Positions 43,572-52,208 of a stretch of DNA of 64,000 nt are shown one piece after another. Numbering within the stretch: position 1 is the first letter of the stretch; each line of letters starts with the position of its first letter. The stretch comes from Mesorhizobium tamadayense (GTDB lineage: Bacteria; Pseudomonadota; Alphaproteobacteria; Rhizobiales; Rhizobiaceae): assembly GCF_003863365.1 (NCBI RefSeq), contig NZ_RQXT01000022.1, positions 1 through 64,000 of the forward strand. Reading direction: 5' to 3'. Below the pieces are notes generated by a model that saw only the letters and a program-made list of their open reading frames with translations, was not told the origin of the DNA and did not search any database. Position numbers and translations under genes: made by a program.

Positions 43572-44036
43572 TCACTCGACTTCGAAGATCGCTTCGATTT
43601 CCACTGCGGCGTTAAGCGGCAGCGAGGCGGTGCCGACGGCGGAGCGGGCATGCTTGCCGCGCTCGCCTAGAGCTGCGACCAGGAAGTCGGAGGCGCCGTT
43701 GGCGACCAGATGCTGCTCTACGAAATTCGGCGCCGAGGCGACGAAGACCGTGATCTTGACCAGCCGGCGGATCTTCTCGAGATCGCCGAGCGCCGCCTTG
43801 GCCTGCGCCAGGATGTTGATGGCGCAGAATTTCGCCCCTTCCTTGCCGGCAGCGGTGTCGATGTCGCTGCCGAGCAGCCCACTTGCCTGCAGCTTGCCGT
43901 CCTTCAGCGGCAGTTGACCGGCGGTGAACAGCGTGTTGCCGGTCCGGCAGTAGGGCACATAGTTGGCAGCGGGCGCGGCGGCGGCCGGAATGGTGACGCC
44001 GAGATCGCTTAGCCGCTTTTCGATTGTTTCGCTCAT
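43572..44036 (-). CDS. RidA-family enamine/imine deaminase
   Basis: A 154-residue protein of the RidA/YjgF/UK114 family, with TAGQLPLKDGKLQASG (the conserved GQ-P-D pattern), INILAQAKAALGDLEKIRRL and VGTASLPLNAAVEIEAIFEV at the end. RidA hydrolyses reactive enamines produced by PLP enzymes. The archetype's C-terminal Arg in RxxVEVE appears replaced here (AVEIEAI), so it may be a RidA2-type paralogue. The ATG at 44036 gives MSETIEKRLSDLGVTIP. Followed by the GDPD gene. Confidence 0.88.
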   Translation of the reverse strand: MSETIEKRLSDLGVTIPAAAAPAANYVPYCRTGNTLFTAGQLPLKDGKLQASGLLGSDIDTAAGKEGAKFCAINILAQAKAALGDLEKIRRLVKITVFVASAPNFVEQHLVANGASDFLVAALGERGKHARSAVGTASLPLNAAVEIEAIFEVE

Positions 44037-44174
44037 TGGTTTTCCCTATTGCTGGAAGGCGCCGCGCTGGCCGGGCCGAAATTGCTATTTTTGCCTCGCT
44101 TCCGCCACGACTTTTTTTAAGCTGGACCATCTTTCCCTGCGGCCTGCCATCGGTCGCGACGATCGGAGCACTTC

Positions 44175-45005
44175 ATGCGCGTGACGCGCCTTTTCCTTTC
44201 CGCCGCCTTGCTTTCGATGACCATCCCCATGGCTCCGGCGTTTGCCGTGCCCGCGCTGCAAGCGCACCGCGCCGTCTACGACCTTACCCTCAACAAAGCG
44301 TCCGACCGCTCGGGCATCACCGGCATTTCCGGCCGCATGGTGTATGAGTTCAACGGCTCTGCCTGCGAGGGCTACACGGTGAAGTTCCGCTTCGTCACCC
44401 AGATCGTCACCAGCGAAACCACCAGGCTGACAGACCAGCAGACGACGACGTTCGAGGACGCCGAGGGCAAGACCTTCTCCTTCGTGACGAAATCCTTCGT
44501 CGACCAGAACCTCGACAAGGAGGTCAAGGGCATGGCGACCAGGGGGGCGAAAGGCCTCAAGGTCGATATCGACAAGCCCGAGAAGAACACGCTGGAACTC
44601 GCCGCCACGCAATTCCCGACCCAGCATCTGGTCGAGTTGATCGGCAAGGCCGAAAAGGGCGAGAACTTCTATCAGACCAATCTGTTCGACGGCTCCGAGG
44701 ACGCCAATAAGGTGATGACGACCACCGTCGTCGTCGGCAAGAAGGCCGACGCGGAGAAGTCCGACCCGGAGGCGCCGGCGCTCGCCAAGCTCGCCACCGA
44801 CAAGTACTGGCCGGTCGACATCGCTTATTTCGACGATACCGGCAAAGGCGGCGAGGAAGTGCCGGAGTACCGGATCAGCTTCAAGCTGCATGAGAACGGC
44901 ATCACGCGCGATCTCGTCATGGACTATGGCGACTTCTCGATGACCGGCAAATTGGTGAACCTGTCGCTGTTCGATCAGGCCAAGCCTTGCCCGGCCTCGA
45001 AATAG
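44175..45005 (+). CDS. Cell envelope integrity protein EipB-like (DUF1849)
   Basis: A 276-residue periplasmic protein with signal peptide MRVTRLFLSAALLSMTIPMA ending AFA. The mature part has AVYDLTLNKASDRSGITGIS, GRMVYEFNGSACEGYTVKFR and the C-terminal DLVMDYGDFSMTGKLVNLSL with a second Cys in AKPCPASK; EipB in Brucella carries a disulfide-linked beta-spiral of this kind and supports outer-membrane integrity. Start ATG 44175 follows CGATCGGAGCACTTC. Confidence 0.85.
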   Translation: MRVTRLFLSAALLSMTIPMAPAFAVPALQAHRAVYDLTLNKASDRSGITGISGRMVYEFNGSACEGYTVKFRFVTQIVTSETTRLTDQQTTTFEDAEGKTFSFVTKSFVDQNLDKEVKGMATRGAKGLKVDIDKPEKNTLELAATQFPTQHLVELIGKAEKGENFYQTNLFDGSEDANKVMTTTVVVGKKADAEKSDPEAPALAKLATDKYWPVDIAYFDDTGKGGEEVPEYRISFKLHENGITRDLVMDYGDFSMTGKLVNLSLFDQAKPCPASK

Positions 45006-45101
45006 CAGCGGGTTAACCACAAAGCGGCGTGCCGCGGCGGCCTGACTTGAAGGCGCCGCAATCCTGTCCCAGCTTTCCTGAAGGCATTTCGGGGGAGAGG
45101 C

Positions 45102-46397
45102 TTGGGCAGGATCGACGTGTTCGTGGCGCCGCGACCCAATCCGGCGCTGATCAATGTAATGACGATCGTCAACCGCATCGTCATGCTGCATGGCGTTCCC
45201 GGGCTCCGTGATTTGTTGCCGTTCAACAGGCTCGCCGGCCTGCGCGGCGTCGCCAATGTCCGCCACATCGACTTTCCCGCCGCCGACCAACAACGGCTGC
45301 AGGCCTGCTGCGGCGAGGGGCAAGCGACGTTCATCACGCCCAACCATCCGGAATTCTTCACCGACTGGATGATCGACAAGGAGATCGTCTCGCGCGTCAG
45401 CCCGCTTGCCGCGTCCTGGGCCACGCATGGCGTGGTCAACGGGCTTGGCCGGCTGATGCAGAAATTCTGGCTGGCCAACAATCTGATCGCGCAGATCCCG
45501 GGCAACAGCGAAGCCGCCAAGGCGCATTCGGTCGACTGGGCGCTGAAAGGCTATGGGGTGTTGCTTCACCCGGAAGGCAGCGTCGGCTGGCACGGCAATT
45601 ATGTCGCGCCGCTGCTTCCCGGCGCGGTGGAGATGGGGCTCGCGGCGCTGCCGCGCGGCCGCGAGACGAACACGGATTTCAAGGTCTGGGTCGCCCCGGT
45701 GGTGTGGAAGCTCGCTTTCACCGGTAATGTCGAGCGGGCGCTTGCCAGGGAATGCGCCTATGTCGAGAAAAGTCTGAAAATCGAAGGCGCCGCAAACGGC
45801 CCGCTGCCGGAGCGCGTCTATCGCCTCTATTCAACCCTGTTGTCCCGCGACGAACAGGCCTGCGGCGTGACGGCGCAGGAGAGCGTTCCCTATGCTGTCC
45901 GCCAGCAACGAGTGCTGACCGAGCTTGGCAAGCGACTCGCGGAAGACGTTGCGGCCGATGCCGGCCTCGACCTGGCCGAACTGCTGCGGCGTTCACGCCG
46001 CTGGCTGCGCGACGGAAAGGCCGGTGCTGATGCGCAGAAAGGCGTGCGAAAACTGACCGAAACGATCCAGCGCATTCAGCGCGTCGGCTCATGGGCCTTC
46101 GTCAATGCGACCATCACCCAGGAAGAGATCGCCGAGCATCTGAAGCGTCTCCGCAACGATTATTGCAAGGGCTCATTGCGCGACACGATCAACCGCTTCG
46201 TCCCGCAGCCTGCCGGGCCGCGCTGCGCCCATATCCGCGTGCCGGAGCCGTTGGGATTGCACGCTTATGACGGCTCGGTCGACGAGGCGCTCGCCTTGTT
46301 GCGCTCACGCATGCAGGACGCCGTGACGAAGATCGTGACCGAGGTCGATGCCGCTGGCGGCTTCATTTCCTATCCGAATCCCTTCTATCATCGCTGA
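45102..46397 (+). CDS. Acyltransferase-like protein (PlsC/GPAT-type fold)
   Basis: A 431-residue protein with an N-terminal acyltransferase-like domain: TPNHPEFFTDWMIDKE in place of the usual NHxxxxD (here the Asp is one position farther) and LLHPEGSVGWHGNYV as the FPEG-type motif. The C-terminal half (about 240-431) is helical and of unknown function. Likely a membrane-associated enzyme of glycerolipid or related acyl transfer, but specificity is unclear and the spacing change leaves activity open. TTG 45102 follows GGGGGAGAGGC. Downstream gene starts 63 bp later. Confidence 0.7.
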   Translation: MGRIDVFVAPRPNPALINVMTIVNRIVMLHGVPGLRDLLPFNRLAGLRGVANVRHIDFPAADQQRLQACCGEGQATFITPNHPEFFTDWMIDKEIVSRVSPLAASWATHGVVNGLGRLMQKFWLANNLIAQIPGNSEAAKAHSVDWALKGYGVLLHPEGSVGWHGNYVAPLLPGAVEMGLAALPRGRETNTDFKVWVAPVVWKLAFTGNVERALARECAYVEKSLKIEGAANGPLPERVYRLYSTLLSRDEQACGVTAQESVPYAVRQQRVLTELGKRLAEDVAADAGLDLAELLRRSRRWLRDGKAGADAQKGVRKLTETIQRIQRVGSWAFVNATITQEEIAEHLKRLRNDYCKGSLRDTINRFVPQPAGPRCAHIRVPEPLGLHAYDGSVDEALALLRSRMQDAVTKIVTEVDAAGGFISYPNPFYHR

Positions 46398-46460
46398 CTT
46401 CACTCCGGCCCGGGCGACTGTGAACGGGCCGGTGACGTCGGTTGGAGTGCTGCAAACCCG

Positions 46461-46739
46461 ATGGCTGTCTATGTCGATGCGGCGATCTGGAAATGGGCCG
46501 GCCATCGCTGGTGCCATCTGCTCGCCGACGACACCGACGAGTTGCACCGCTTTGCCGCCAAGCTCGGCCTAAAACGCTCATCCTACCAGGGACCGCCGAA
46601 GACTTCTGCGCCGCATTACGATATCACCGGCTTCGAGCGCGACCGTGCGGTACGGCTAGGCGCAATCGAATGCAGCCGCGAAGAGATCGTCGCGATTTTC
46701 AGGCGCGTCCGGGTGCCAAACGGGAAGATACAACCATGA
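46461..46739 (+). CDS. DUF4031 family protein
   Basis: A 92-residue small protein, MAVYVDAAIWKWAGHRWCHL at the start and ELHRFAAKLGLKRSSYQGPP with PHYDITGFERDRAVRLGAIE following: the DUF4031 pattern. Function unknown. The end overlaps the ATG of the LysE gene by 4 bp (ATGA at 46736-46739), so they are cotranslated. Confidence 0.88.
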   Translation: MAVYVDAAIWKWAGHRWCHLLADDTDELHRFAAKLGLKRSSYQGPPKTSAPHYDITGFERDRAVRLGAIECSREEIVAIFRRVRVPNGKIQP

Positions 46740-47335
46740 CGTTGACGGCATTTCTGGCTTATTGTGCCGCGATCATGATCGCTGCGGCCACGCCCGGCCC
46801 TGCGATGTTTGCTGTCATCACCAACGGGATCTCGCGTGGCTTCGTTCGCGCCTTCATGGCCGGTGTCGGCGTCGCCGCCGGCGACGCGGTGCTGGTCACC
46901 TTGGCGCTGCTCGGCCTTGTGGCGTTGGCACAGACCTTCGAATGGGTTTTTCTCGCCCTGAAATATGCGGGTGCCGCCTATCTGGTCTTTCTCGGCATCA
47001 GGATGTGGCGGTCGGCCGCCGCGCAACCCGATGGCCTGCAAGCGCAGCCGAGGCTGTCCCGATCGTTTTTGCTCGGCGCGTCCATCGCGCTGGGCAACCC
47101 CAAGGCAATTCTGTTCCACGCTTCCATAATGCCGCTGATCCTCGACCTGGATACGATGACCTTCGGCGACGGGCTGCTCGTGGTGATCAGCGTCAATATC
47201 GCCACCATGGGTGTCTATGCCGCACTTTCCGGGCGGGCCTCGGGCTGGTTCAGGACAACGAAGCGCATGCGCCTGATAAACAGGTTCGCAGGCGGCGCCA
47301 TGATCGGCACTGATGCGCTGATCGCCGCACGCTGA
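46736..47335 (+). CDS. LysE-family amino acid exporter
   Basis: A 199-residue membrane protein with about six helices. AAATPGPAMFAVITNGISRG is the conserved N-terminal LysE/RhtB motif, and LLGASIALGNPKAILFHASI the second. It should export an amino acid or homoserine-type compound across the inner membrane; the substrate is not predictable. The frame is open upstream within the DUF4031 gene; ATG 46736 gives the correct family start. Confidence 0.88.
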   Translation: MTLTAFLAYCAAIMIAAATPGPAMFAVITNGISRGFVRAFMAGVGVAAGDAVLVTLALLGLVALAQTFEWVFLALKYAGAAYLVFLGIRMWRSAAAQPDGLQAQPRLSRSFLLGASIALGNPKAILFHASIMPLILDLDTMTFGDGLLVVISVNIATMGVYAALSGRASGWFRTTKRMRLINRFAGGAMIGTDALIAAR

Positions 47336-47355
47336 GTCGAGCGACGCGACGCCGC

Positions 47356-47384
47356 TTGCGTTTGTCGCGCTTCCCCTCTATATG
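47356..47384 (+). promoter_or_regulatory. rpsB promoter
   Basis: TTGCGT (47356-47361) and TATATG (47379-47384) are separated by 17 bp, about 130 bp before the rpsB start, leaving room for a leader RNA. Confidence 0.5.
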
Positions 47385-47395
47385 CGCGCTCATTC

Positions 47396-47511
47396 CACAC
47401 ACGGACTTTGGTGTCTGCCCGGGAGAAATCCGGCTGAAACCTCCGGTGGCATCGAGGACATAAGTCCGAAAATGCCTGTGTCCGTGGAGGCCAACCGGAA
47501 AGGAACTAAGA
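47396..47511 (+). promoter_or_regulatory. rpsB leader RNA, candidate autoregulatory structure
   Basis: CGGACTT (47402-47408) can pair with AAGTCCG (47462-47468), or the overlapping CACGGAC (47400-47406) can pair with GTCCGTG (47480-47486). These two foldings exclude each other, and the second lies next to the ribosome site GGAAAGGAAC before ATG 47512. Ribosomal protein S2 represses its own operon through a leader in several bacteria, so an S2-responsive leader is a plausible reading. Confidence 0.5.
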
Positions 47512-48291
47512 ATGGCTCTGCCTGATTTCAGCATGCGCCAGCTTTTGGAAGCTGGTGTTCACTTCGGCCACCAGACCCACCGCTGGAACCCGAAGATGGC
47601 GCCTTACATCTATGGCGCCCGCAACAACATCCACATCATCGACCTGTCGCAGACGGTGCCGCTGCTGCACCAGGCCCTGAAGCAGGTTTCCGACACCGTC
47701 GCCAAGGGCGGCCGCGTGCTGTTCGTCGGCACCAAGCGCCAGGCTTCGGACATCGTCGCCGACGCCGCGCAGCGTTCGGCCCAGTACTATGTCAACTCGC
47801 GTTGGCTGGGCGGCATGCTGACGAACTGGAAGACGATCTCGAACTCGATCCAGCGGCTGCGCAAGCTCGACGAGACGCTCGGCGGCGAGGCCCAGGGCCT
47901 CACCAAGAAGGAGCGCCTCAACCTCGATCGCGAGCGCGAGAAGCTCAACAAGGCGCTGGGCGGCATCAAGGACATGGGCTCGACGCCGGACCTGATGTTC
48001 GTCATCGACACCAACAAGGAAGCGATCGCCATCCTCGAGGCCAAGCGCCTCGGCATCCCGGTCGTCGCCATCATCGATTCGAACTGCGATCCGGACAAGA
48101 TCGACTTCCCGATCCCGGGCAATGACGACGCGGCGCGCGCCATCCAGCTCTACTGCGATCTGATCGCCAAGGCTGCCATCGACGGTATCGCCCGTCAGCA
48201 GGGCGCGCTCGGCATGGACATCGGCGCGTCGGCCGAGGCCCCCGTCGAGCCGGCGCTCGACACCCCGGCGGCCGAGGCTCCGGAAGCTTGA
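47512..48291 (+). CDS. rpsB: 30S ribosomal protein S2
   Basis: The 259-residue protein begins MALPDFSMRQLLEAGVHFGH QTHRWNPKM as all S2 proteins do, and contains NSRWLGGMLTNWKTISNSI and PDLMFVIDTNKEAIAILEA. It is required for S1 binding to the small subunit. The C-terminal extension (ASAEAPVEPALDTPAAEAPE) is acidic and Pro/Ala-rich, common in rhizobia. ATG 47512 follows AAAGGAACTAAGA. It heads the rpsB-tsf block and has a structured leader. Confidence 0.97.
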   Translation: MALPDFSMRQLLEAGVHFGHQTHRWNPKMAPYIYGARNNIHIIDLSQTVPLLHQALKQVSDTVAKGGRVLFVGTKRQASDIVADAAQRSAQYYVNSRWLGGMLTNWKTISNSIQRLRKLDETLGGEAQGLTKKERLNLDREREKLNKALGGIKDMGSTPDLMFVIDTNKEAIAILEAKRLGIPVVAIIDSNCDPDKIDFPIPGNDDAARAIQLYCDLIAKAAIDGIARQQGALGMDIGASAEAPVEPALDTPAAEAPEA

Positions 48292-48296
48292 AAAGC

Positions 48297-48316
48297 GAAG
48301 GCCGGTTCCGGCCTTC
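48297..48316. terminator. Hairpin between rpsB and tsf
   Basis: GAAGGCCGG (48297-48305) pairs perfectly with CCGGCCTTC (48308-48316), followed by ATCTTTCC. This partial terminator could lower tsf expression relative to rpsB. Confidence 0.6.
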
Positions 48317-48410
48317 ATCTTTCCAATAAGTTGGCGCGCTAAAGCGCTTTTGCCGGGCGCATCATCGGGTTTCGATGGTGCGTCGGCGCATTTGAGACAA
48401 AGAGGCGACA

Positions 48411-49331
48411 ATGAGCATTTCGGCTGCACAGGTCAAAGAACTCCGCGACTTGACCGGCGCGGGCATGATGGACTGCAAGGCTGCGTTGAACGAAACCAAC
48501 GGCAACATGGAAGAGGCCGTCGACTGGCTGCGCAAGAAGGGCATCTCGAAGGCCGACAAGAAGGCCGGCCGCACCGCGGCGGAGGGCCTGATCGGCGTCG
48601 ATTCCGGCGTTCGTGAAGCCGCCATCGTCGAGGTCAATTCCGAGACCGACTTCGTCGCGCGCAATGCCGCCTTCCAGGAAATCGTCGCCAACGTCGCCAA
48701 GGTCGCGCTCGCCTATGGCACGACCGAAGCTGTTGCCGCGGCCAAGTATCCGGGCTCCGACAAGTCGATCACCGATACCATCAAGGACGCGGTCGGCACC
48801 AGCGGCGAGAACATGGGCTTCCGCCGCTCGGCCAAGCTGACCGTGCCGCATGGCACGGTTGCAACCTATGTCCATAACGCCGTTGCCGACGGCCTCGGCA
48901 AGCTCGGCGTGCTCGTCGCGATCGAGACCACCGGCAACGAGCATGCCGCCCACGCCTTTGCCCGCCAGGTTGCCATGCATGTCGCCGCCACCAACCCGAT
49001 GGCGCTGACCACGGAAGAACTCGATCCGGCAGCGGTCGAGCGCGAGAAGGCGATCTTCGCCGACCAGGCGCGCCAGACCGGCAAGCCGGAGGCGATCATC
49101 GAGAAGATGGTCGAGGGCCGCCTGCGCAAGTTCTACGAGGAGGTGGTGCTTTTGAAGCAGGCCTTCGTGCTCAATCCCGACATCACTGTCGAGAAGGCGC
49201 TGAAGGATGCCGAGAAGGAGATCGGCGCTCCGGCCAAGATCAGCGCCTACCTGCGCTTCGCGCTCGGCGAGGGCATCGAGAAGGAAACGACCGATTTCGC
49301 GGCGGAAGTTGCGGCCGTGGTCAAGAAATAG
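48411..49331 (+). CDS. tsf: Elongation factor Ts
   Basis: The 306-residue guanine-nucleotide exchange factor for EF-Tu. The N-terminal UBA-like domain has VKELRDLTGAGMMDCKAALN and the core VDSGVREAAIVEVNSETDFV with ARNAAFQEIV, both typical. Length is usual (283-308). ATG 48411 follows AAAGAGGCGACA. Its usual downstream neighbour pyrH is displaced by a three-gene cassette. Confidence 0.97.
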   Translation: MSISAAQVKELRDLTGAGMMDCKAALNETNGNMEEAVDWLRKKGISKADKKAGRTAAEGLIGVDSGVREAAIVEVNSETDFVARNAAFQEIVANVAKVALAYGTTEAVAAAKYPGSDKSITDTIKDAVGTSGENMGFRRSAKLTVPHGTVATYVHNAVADGLGKLGVLVAIETTGNEHAAHAFARQVAMHVAATNPMALTTEELDPAAVEREKAIFADQARQTGKPEAIIEKMVEGRLRKFYEEVVLLKQAFVLNPDITVEKALKDAEKEIGAPAKISAYLRFALGEGIEKETTDFAAEVAAVVKK

Positions 49332-49359
49332 CCCGAAGAAAAAAGTAAGGCTAAAGAGC

Positions 49360-50286
49360 TCAGGCAACTCGGTCGGGTGTCCGCATGGATGCCCGGCCGA
49401 TTTCTTGTGCGGTATCGATAAAGGCCCTCAGCTTCGGCGCCATCGACGCCCGGCGCGGGAAGTAAAGGAAGAGCCCCGGCTCCTCGATCGCCGTCTTCGG
49501 CAGGATCTGGACCAGACGACCGGCGGCGAGATCGGCGCGCACCAGCGGCTCGAACACATAGGCGAGCCCGACGCCGGCAAGCACAAGGTCGATCGCCGCA
49601 AGCGAATCGGTGACGACGGCCGTGCCGTGCGTCTCGACCACGATATCCTTGCCGCCCTCGTTCAGATCCCAGCGATAGAGCCCGCCGGCGCGGACAAGCC
49701 GGTAGCCGATGCAGTTGTGTTTCGCGAGGTCGGCCACGTCACGCGGACGGCCGTGCTTTCCGATATAGGCGGGCGAAGCGACGACCACGGCCTTGAAGGG
49801 CGGCGTCAACCGCACGGTGATCATGTCCTGTGCGATCATCTCGCCCAGCCTGATGCCGGCGTCGAATCCCTCGCCGACGATATCGACCAGGGCCTGGTCC
49901 GCGAAAACCTCGACCGTCACATCCGGATAGCGCTCGGCCATGGCCGCGACCACCGGCGTCACCGCCAAGGGGATCGCGATGTTGGAGGCGTTGATCCTGA
50001 GCAGGCCGGAGGGGCGGCCCTTGATGCCGCGGATGCGGTCCATCCGCTCAGTGATATCCTGAAGGGCGGGGGCCGCCGTCTCAACCAATGCCTTGCCGGC
50101 TTCGGTCAGCGAAACGCTGCGCGTGGTGCGCGCAAACAGCGGCTGGCCGATGCGCTCCTCCACCAGCCGCACGGCATGGCTGACGGCCGACGGGCTCATG
50201 CCGAGCTCGGCCGCGGCAAGCGCGAAGCCGCCGCGTCGCGCCACTGCAACGACAACAGGCAGGTGTGCGAGCAGATCCCGGTCCAT
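49360..50286 (-). CDS. LysR-family transcriptional regulator
   Basis: The 308-residue regulator has a winged helix (residues about 3-62, with FALAAAELGMSPSAVSHAVR as recognition region) and a LysR substrate-binding domain (about 90-295). It belongs to the subgroup controlling oxidoreductases. It is divergent from the NTF2-like and aldo-keto-reductase genes, so their control is the likely task. Candidate binding palindrome lies in the 115-bp shared gap. Convergent with tsf, with 28 bp between stops. Confidence 0.9.
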   Translation of the reverse strand: MDRDLLAHLPVVVAVARRGGFALAAAELGMSPSAVSHAVRLVEERIGQPLFARTTRSVSLTEAGKALVETAAPALQDITERMDRIRGIKGRPSGLLRINASNIAIPLAVTPVVAAMAERYPDVTVEVFADQALVDIVGEGFDAGIRLGEMIAQDMITVRLTPPFKAVVVASPAYIGKHGRPRDVADLAKHNCIGYRLVRAGGLYRWDLNEGGKDIVVETHGTAVVTDSLAAIDLVLAGVGLAYVFEPLVRADLAAGRLVQILPKTAIEEPGLFLYFPRRASMAPKLRAFIDTAQEIGRASMRTPDRVA

Positions 50287-50298
50287 TCATGAGTGATA

Positions 50299-50315
50299 TC
50301 GCACAGTCTTTGCGA
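50299..50315. promoter_or_regulatory. Candidate LysR-type binding site TCGCA-N7-TGCGA
   Basis: Perfect 5-bp arms (50299-50303 and 50311-50315) lie 13 bp before the LysR gene start and 87 bp before the divergent gene, the usual place for autoregulation plus activation. The TCGCA/TGCGA arms are short, so chance occurrence is possible. Confidence 0.4.
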
Positions 50316-50401
50316 ACAATGCAATCTTATCGATGCCGACGCGCTGCTCCACATTATCCGCCAACACATCGGCGGCGGGCTGATGCTTAAGGAGAAGAGA
50401 C

Positions 50402-50929
50402 ATGAATGCTTTGAGACACGTGACCTTCGCGGCAGGACTGGCGCTGGCGCCGGTCGATGCCGGCGGAGCCGAACCGGCGGGCTGGCAGGCGCTTGCCGAC
50501 GAGCGCGCCGTCATCCGTATCGCGGACGCCATCGACCGCGCCGTCGATGCGCAGGACTGGAAGCTGGCGCGCAGCTATTTCGCCGACCGCGTCACCGTCG
50601 ATTTCAGCAGCCTTTCCGGGCAGCCGCCGGCCACCATCGCCTCTGACGACCTGATCGGCACCTGGGCGGCCAACCTCAAGGGCAGCAAGACCAGCCTGCA
50701 CCTGCGCACCAACCACCAGACCGACATCGATGGCGACACGGCGACCGTCCATTCCAATGGCTATGCCTGGAACCGGATGGAGGGCAATGGCGACCCGCTC
50801 TGGGAAGTGTGGGGCACCTACGAGCACCACCTGATCCGCTCCGGCGCGGGCTGGAAGGTCGACGGCTTCACCTTCCGCGTGACGCATGAGCGCGGCAATC
50901 CCTGGGTGAAGTCGACCCCCGGCCAATAA
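50402..50929 (+). CDS. SnoaL/NTF2-like protein with signal-like N-terminus
   Basis: A 175-residue protein with a cone-shaped NTF2/SnoaL fold pattern (IADAIDRAVDAQDWKLARSY, VDFSSLSGQPPATIASDDLI, TNHQTDIDGDTATVHSNGYA, YEHHLIRSGAGWKVDGFTFR). The first 23 residues resemble a short export signal. NTF2-like proteins bind or isomerise small hydrophobic ligands; the ligand is unknown. It is followed after 23 bp by the aldo-keto reductase gene, presumably cotranscribed. Confidence 0.8.
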   Translation: MNALRHVTFAAGLALAPVDAGGAEPAGWQALADERAVIRIADAIDRAVDAQDWKLARSYFADRVTVDFSSLSGQPPATIASDDLIGTWAANLKGSKTSLHLRTNHQTDIDGDTATVHSNGYAWNRMEGNGDPLWEVWGTYEHHLIRSGAGWKVDGFTFRVTHERGNPWVKSTPGQ

Positions 50930-50952
50930 GCTGAACACGATCGGAACACATC

Positions 50953-52062
50953 ATGAGCATGACATATTACACGCTCGGCAACAGCGGCCTGCGCGTCAGC
51001 CGGCTGGCGCTGGGCACCATGACCTTCGGCACCGAATGGGGCTGGGGCGCCGACAGGGAAACCGCCCGCGCCATGTTCGATGCTTTCGTCGGGGCAGGCG
51101 GCAATTTCTTCGACACCGCCGATCTCTATACCGGCGGCACCGCCGAGACCTGGCTTGGCGAATTCATCGCCGAGCGCGGCTTGCGCGACAAGGCGGTGAT
51201 CGCCACTAAATTCACCTTCAATTCAGAACCGGGCAATCCGAATGGCGGCGGCAATGGCCGCAAGAACATCATGCGCGCCGTGGACGCTTCGCTGAAGCGG
51301 CTCGGAACCGACTATATCGACCTCTATCTCATGCATGTCTGGGACAGGCTGACGCCTGCCGAGGAGGTGCTGCGCACGCTTGACGATCTGGTGCGCGCGG
51401 GCAAGGTGCGCCATGTCGGCCTTTCCGACGTGCCGGCCTGGTATGCGGGCCGGGCGCAGGCGATCGCCGAACTGCGCGGCTATGAGCCGGTCTCGGCCCT
51501 GCAGCTCGAATATTCGCTGGCCGAACGCACGATCGAGCATGAATTCGTGCCTTTGGCCACGCGTCACGGCGCCGGCATCATGGTCTGGAGCCCGCTGGCC
51601 AGCGGGCTGCTCAGCGGCAAGTACCGCCCGACGCAGGCCGGGAACGCCGGGCGGCTCGACGGTTTTCGCAACACCACGCATCCGGGCTTCCAGAAATTCA
51701 GCGACCGCAACTGGGCAATCGTGGCTGAGCTCGAGAAGGTGGCCGCCGAAGTCGGCCGCAGCATGGCCCAGGTGGCGCTCAATTGGGTTACGACGCAGCC
51801 CGGCGTCGCCACCGTCATCCTCGGCGCGACGAAGCTCGCGCAGCTGCAGGACAACCTAGGGGCGCTCGATTTTTCGATCGCGCCCGAGCTTCGCAAGCGG
51901 CTCGATTCGGTGAGCAGCGCGCCGGCGCCGTTCCCGCATTCCTATTTTGGACCCGAGATCCAGGTCAGGGTGGCTGGCGGCACCGTGACCGGCGACAAGC
52001 CTTCCGGCTATTCGCTGCCGGTCCTGGTCGAAGGCGAGGCGGTCAGCATCAGCAGCAACTGA
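50953..52062 (+). CDS. Aldo/keto reductase
   Basis: A 369-residue NADPH-dependent oxidoreductase with the AKR catalytic tetrad region: FFDTADLYTGGTAETWLGEF (Asp, Tyr), KAVIATKFTF (Lys) and LMHVWDRLTPAEEV (His). NADP contacts appear in VWSPLASGLLSGKYRPTQAG and in VILGATKLAQLQDN. Longer than typical AKRs (about 320-340) by a C-terminal tail. It reduces aldehydes or ketones; the substrate is unknown. Probably controlled by the divergent LysR regulator. Confidence 0.9.
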   Translation: MSMTYYTLGNSGLRVSRLALGTMTFGTEWGWGADRETARAMFDAFVGAGGNFFDTADLYTGGTAETWLGEFIAERGLRDKAVIATKFTFNSEPGNPNGGGNGRKNIMRAVDASLKRLGTDYIDLYLMHVWDRLTPAEEVLRTLDDLVRAGKVRHVGLSDVPAWYAGRAQAIAELRGYEPVSALQLEYSLAERTIEHEFVPLATRHGAGIMVWSPLASGLLSGKYRPTQAGNAGRLDGFRNTTHPGFQKFSDRNWAIVAELEKVAAEVGRSMAQVALNWVTTQPGVATVILGATKLAQLQDNLGALDFSIAPELRKRLDSVSSAPAPFPHSYFGPEIQVRVAGGTVTGDKPSGYSLPVLVEGEAVSISSN

Positions 52063-52085
52063 TCGGAAAGCCTGGGATTTTGCGC

Positions 52086-52115
52086 AAGGGCGCGGCGTGA
52101 CATCGCCGCGCCCTT
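52086..52115. terminator. Hairpin after the aldo-keto-reductase gene
   Basis: AAGGGCGCGGCG (52086-52097) pairs perfectly with CGCCGCGCCCTT (52104-52115) around TGACAT. There is no U-run. It separates the inserted cassette from pyrH. Confidence 0.6.
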
Positions 52116-52208
52116 CGTGTATCGGGTCGAACCATCATGCCAGCGCCGCCAGGCGAAGCGGGCAGTTTCGCCTCCTGATTTGCCGCGCCGAGATTTTCGA
52201 GGAACCAG

